From: an uncultured Clostridia bacterium
GTDB taxonomy: Bacteria > Bacillota > Clostridia > Lachnospirales > Lachnospiraceae
NCBI GenBank assembly: GCA_947304065.1
Contig: CAMZAI010000164.1
Location: forward strand, 1 to 5,856
Reading direction: 5' to 3'
Length of the DNA stretch: 5,856 bases
Shown: one piece after another, positions 5,834 to 5,856 of the stretch
Numbering within the stretch: position 1 is the stretch's first letter
Layout: each line of letters opens with the position of its first letter
Translations under genes and position numbers: made by a program
Notes under the pieces: model-generated
Seen by the model: only the letters and a program-made list of their open reading frames with translations
Database searches by the model: none
Told to the model about the DNA's origin: nothing

Positions 5834-5856
5834 AGCACTCTCCCCTTGACAGTGCT
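5832..5856 (+). promoter_or_regulatory. CIRCE operator (HrcA binding site), cut by window end
   Basis: TTAGCACTC (5832-5840) matches the CIRCE left arm exactly. After nine bases comes CAGTGCT, seven of the nine expected right-arm bases (GAGTGCTAA) with one mismatch at 5850; the window ends before the last two. CIRCE is bound by the heat-shock repressor HrcA and controls groES-groEL and hrcA-grpE-dnaK operons, so the next gene to the right is predicted to be one of these. The orientation with the -35 box suggests transcription rightward. Confidence 0.82.
5846..5851 (+). promoter_or_regulatory. consensus -35 box inside the CIRCE element
   Basis: TTGACA is a perfect sigma-A -35 hexamer lying in the CIRCE spacer and first two right-arm bases. 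The -10 box would fall near 5869, beyond the window. HrcA bound here would block RNA polymerase directly. Confidence 0.65.

Overview
The window reads as the chromosome of a Gram-positive, motile Clostridia-type bacterium, probably a Lachnospiraceae-like gut or rumen anaerobe. This is inferred from strong AGGAGG ribosome sites, a Firmicute-length RlmH, a dCache chemoreceptor, an HrcA/CIRCE heat-shock site and moderately GC-rich genes between AT-rich spacers. No species can be named from the sequence alone.

Layout, all genes on the + strand. Bases 1-143 are an AT-rich leader with a possible -10 box and a small inverted repeat. Bases 144-623 hold rlmH, the 23S rRNA pseudouridine-1915 methyltransferase; its only full-length start is the very rare codon ATA. 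A 109-base spacer with a possible extended -10 precedes a 670-residue methyl-accepting chemotaxis protein (733-2745), whose dCache sensor carries the complete amino-acid-binding motif. A cUUCGg-capped intrinsic terminator (2765-2789) closes that unit. A well-formed promoter (2814-2843) then drives a half-size ABC exporter (2875-4620). A MccF-like S66 peptidase follows (4672-5718) after only 51 bases with no terminator, so the two are probably co-transcribed. The last 138 bases hold a near-perfect 27-bp hairpin, an AT-rich palindrome, and a CIRCE operator overlapping a consensus -35 box, cut by the window end. The next gene outside the window is therefore probably a chaperone gene such as groES or hrcA.

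Functionally the window combines a ribosome-maturation gene, an amino-acid chemoreceptor transcribed on its own, and an exporter-peptidase pair that may handle toxic peptides or cell-wall fragments. It ends at the control region of a heat-shock operon. I see no CRISPR, tRNA, rRNA or transposase gene. Nothing here establishes a wholly new system. The points most worth a second look are the ATA start, the end-of-window palindrome and CIRCE/-35 overlap, and the exporter-MccF pairing.
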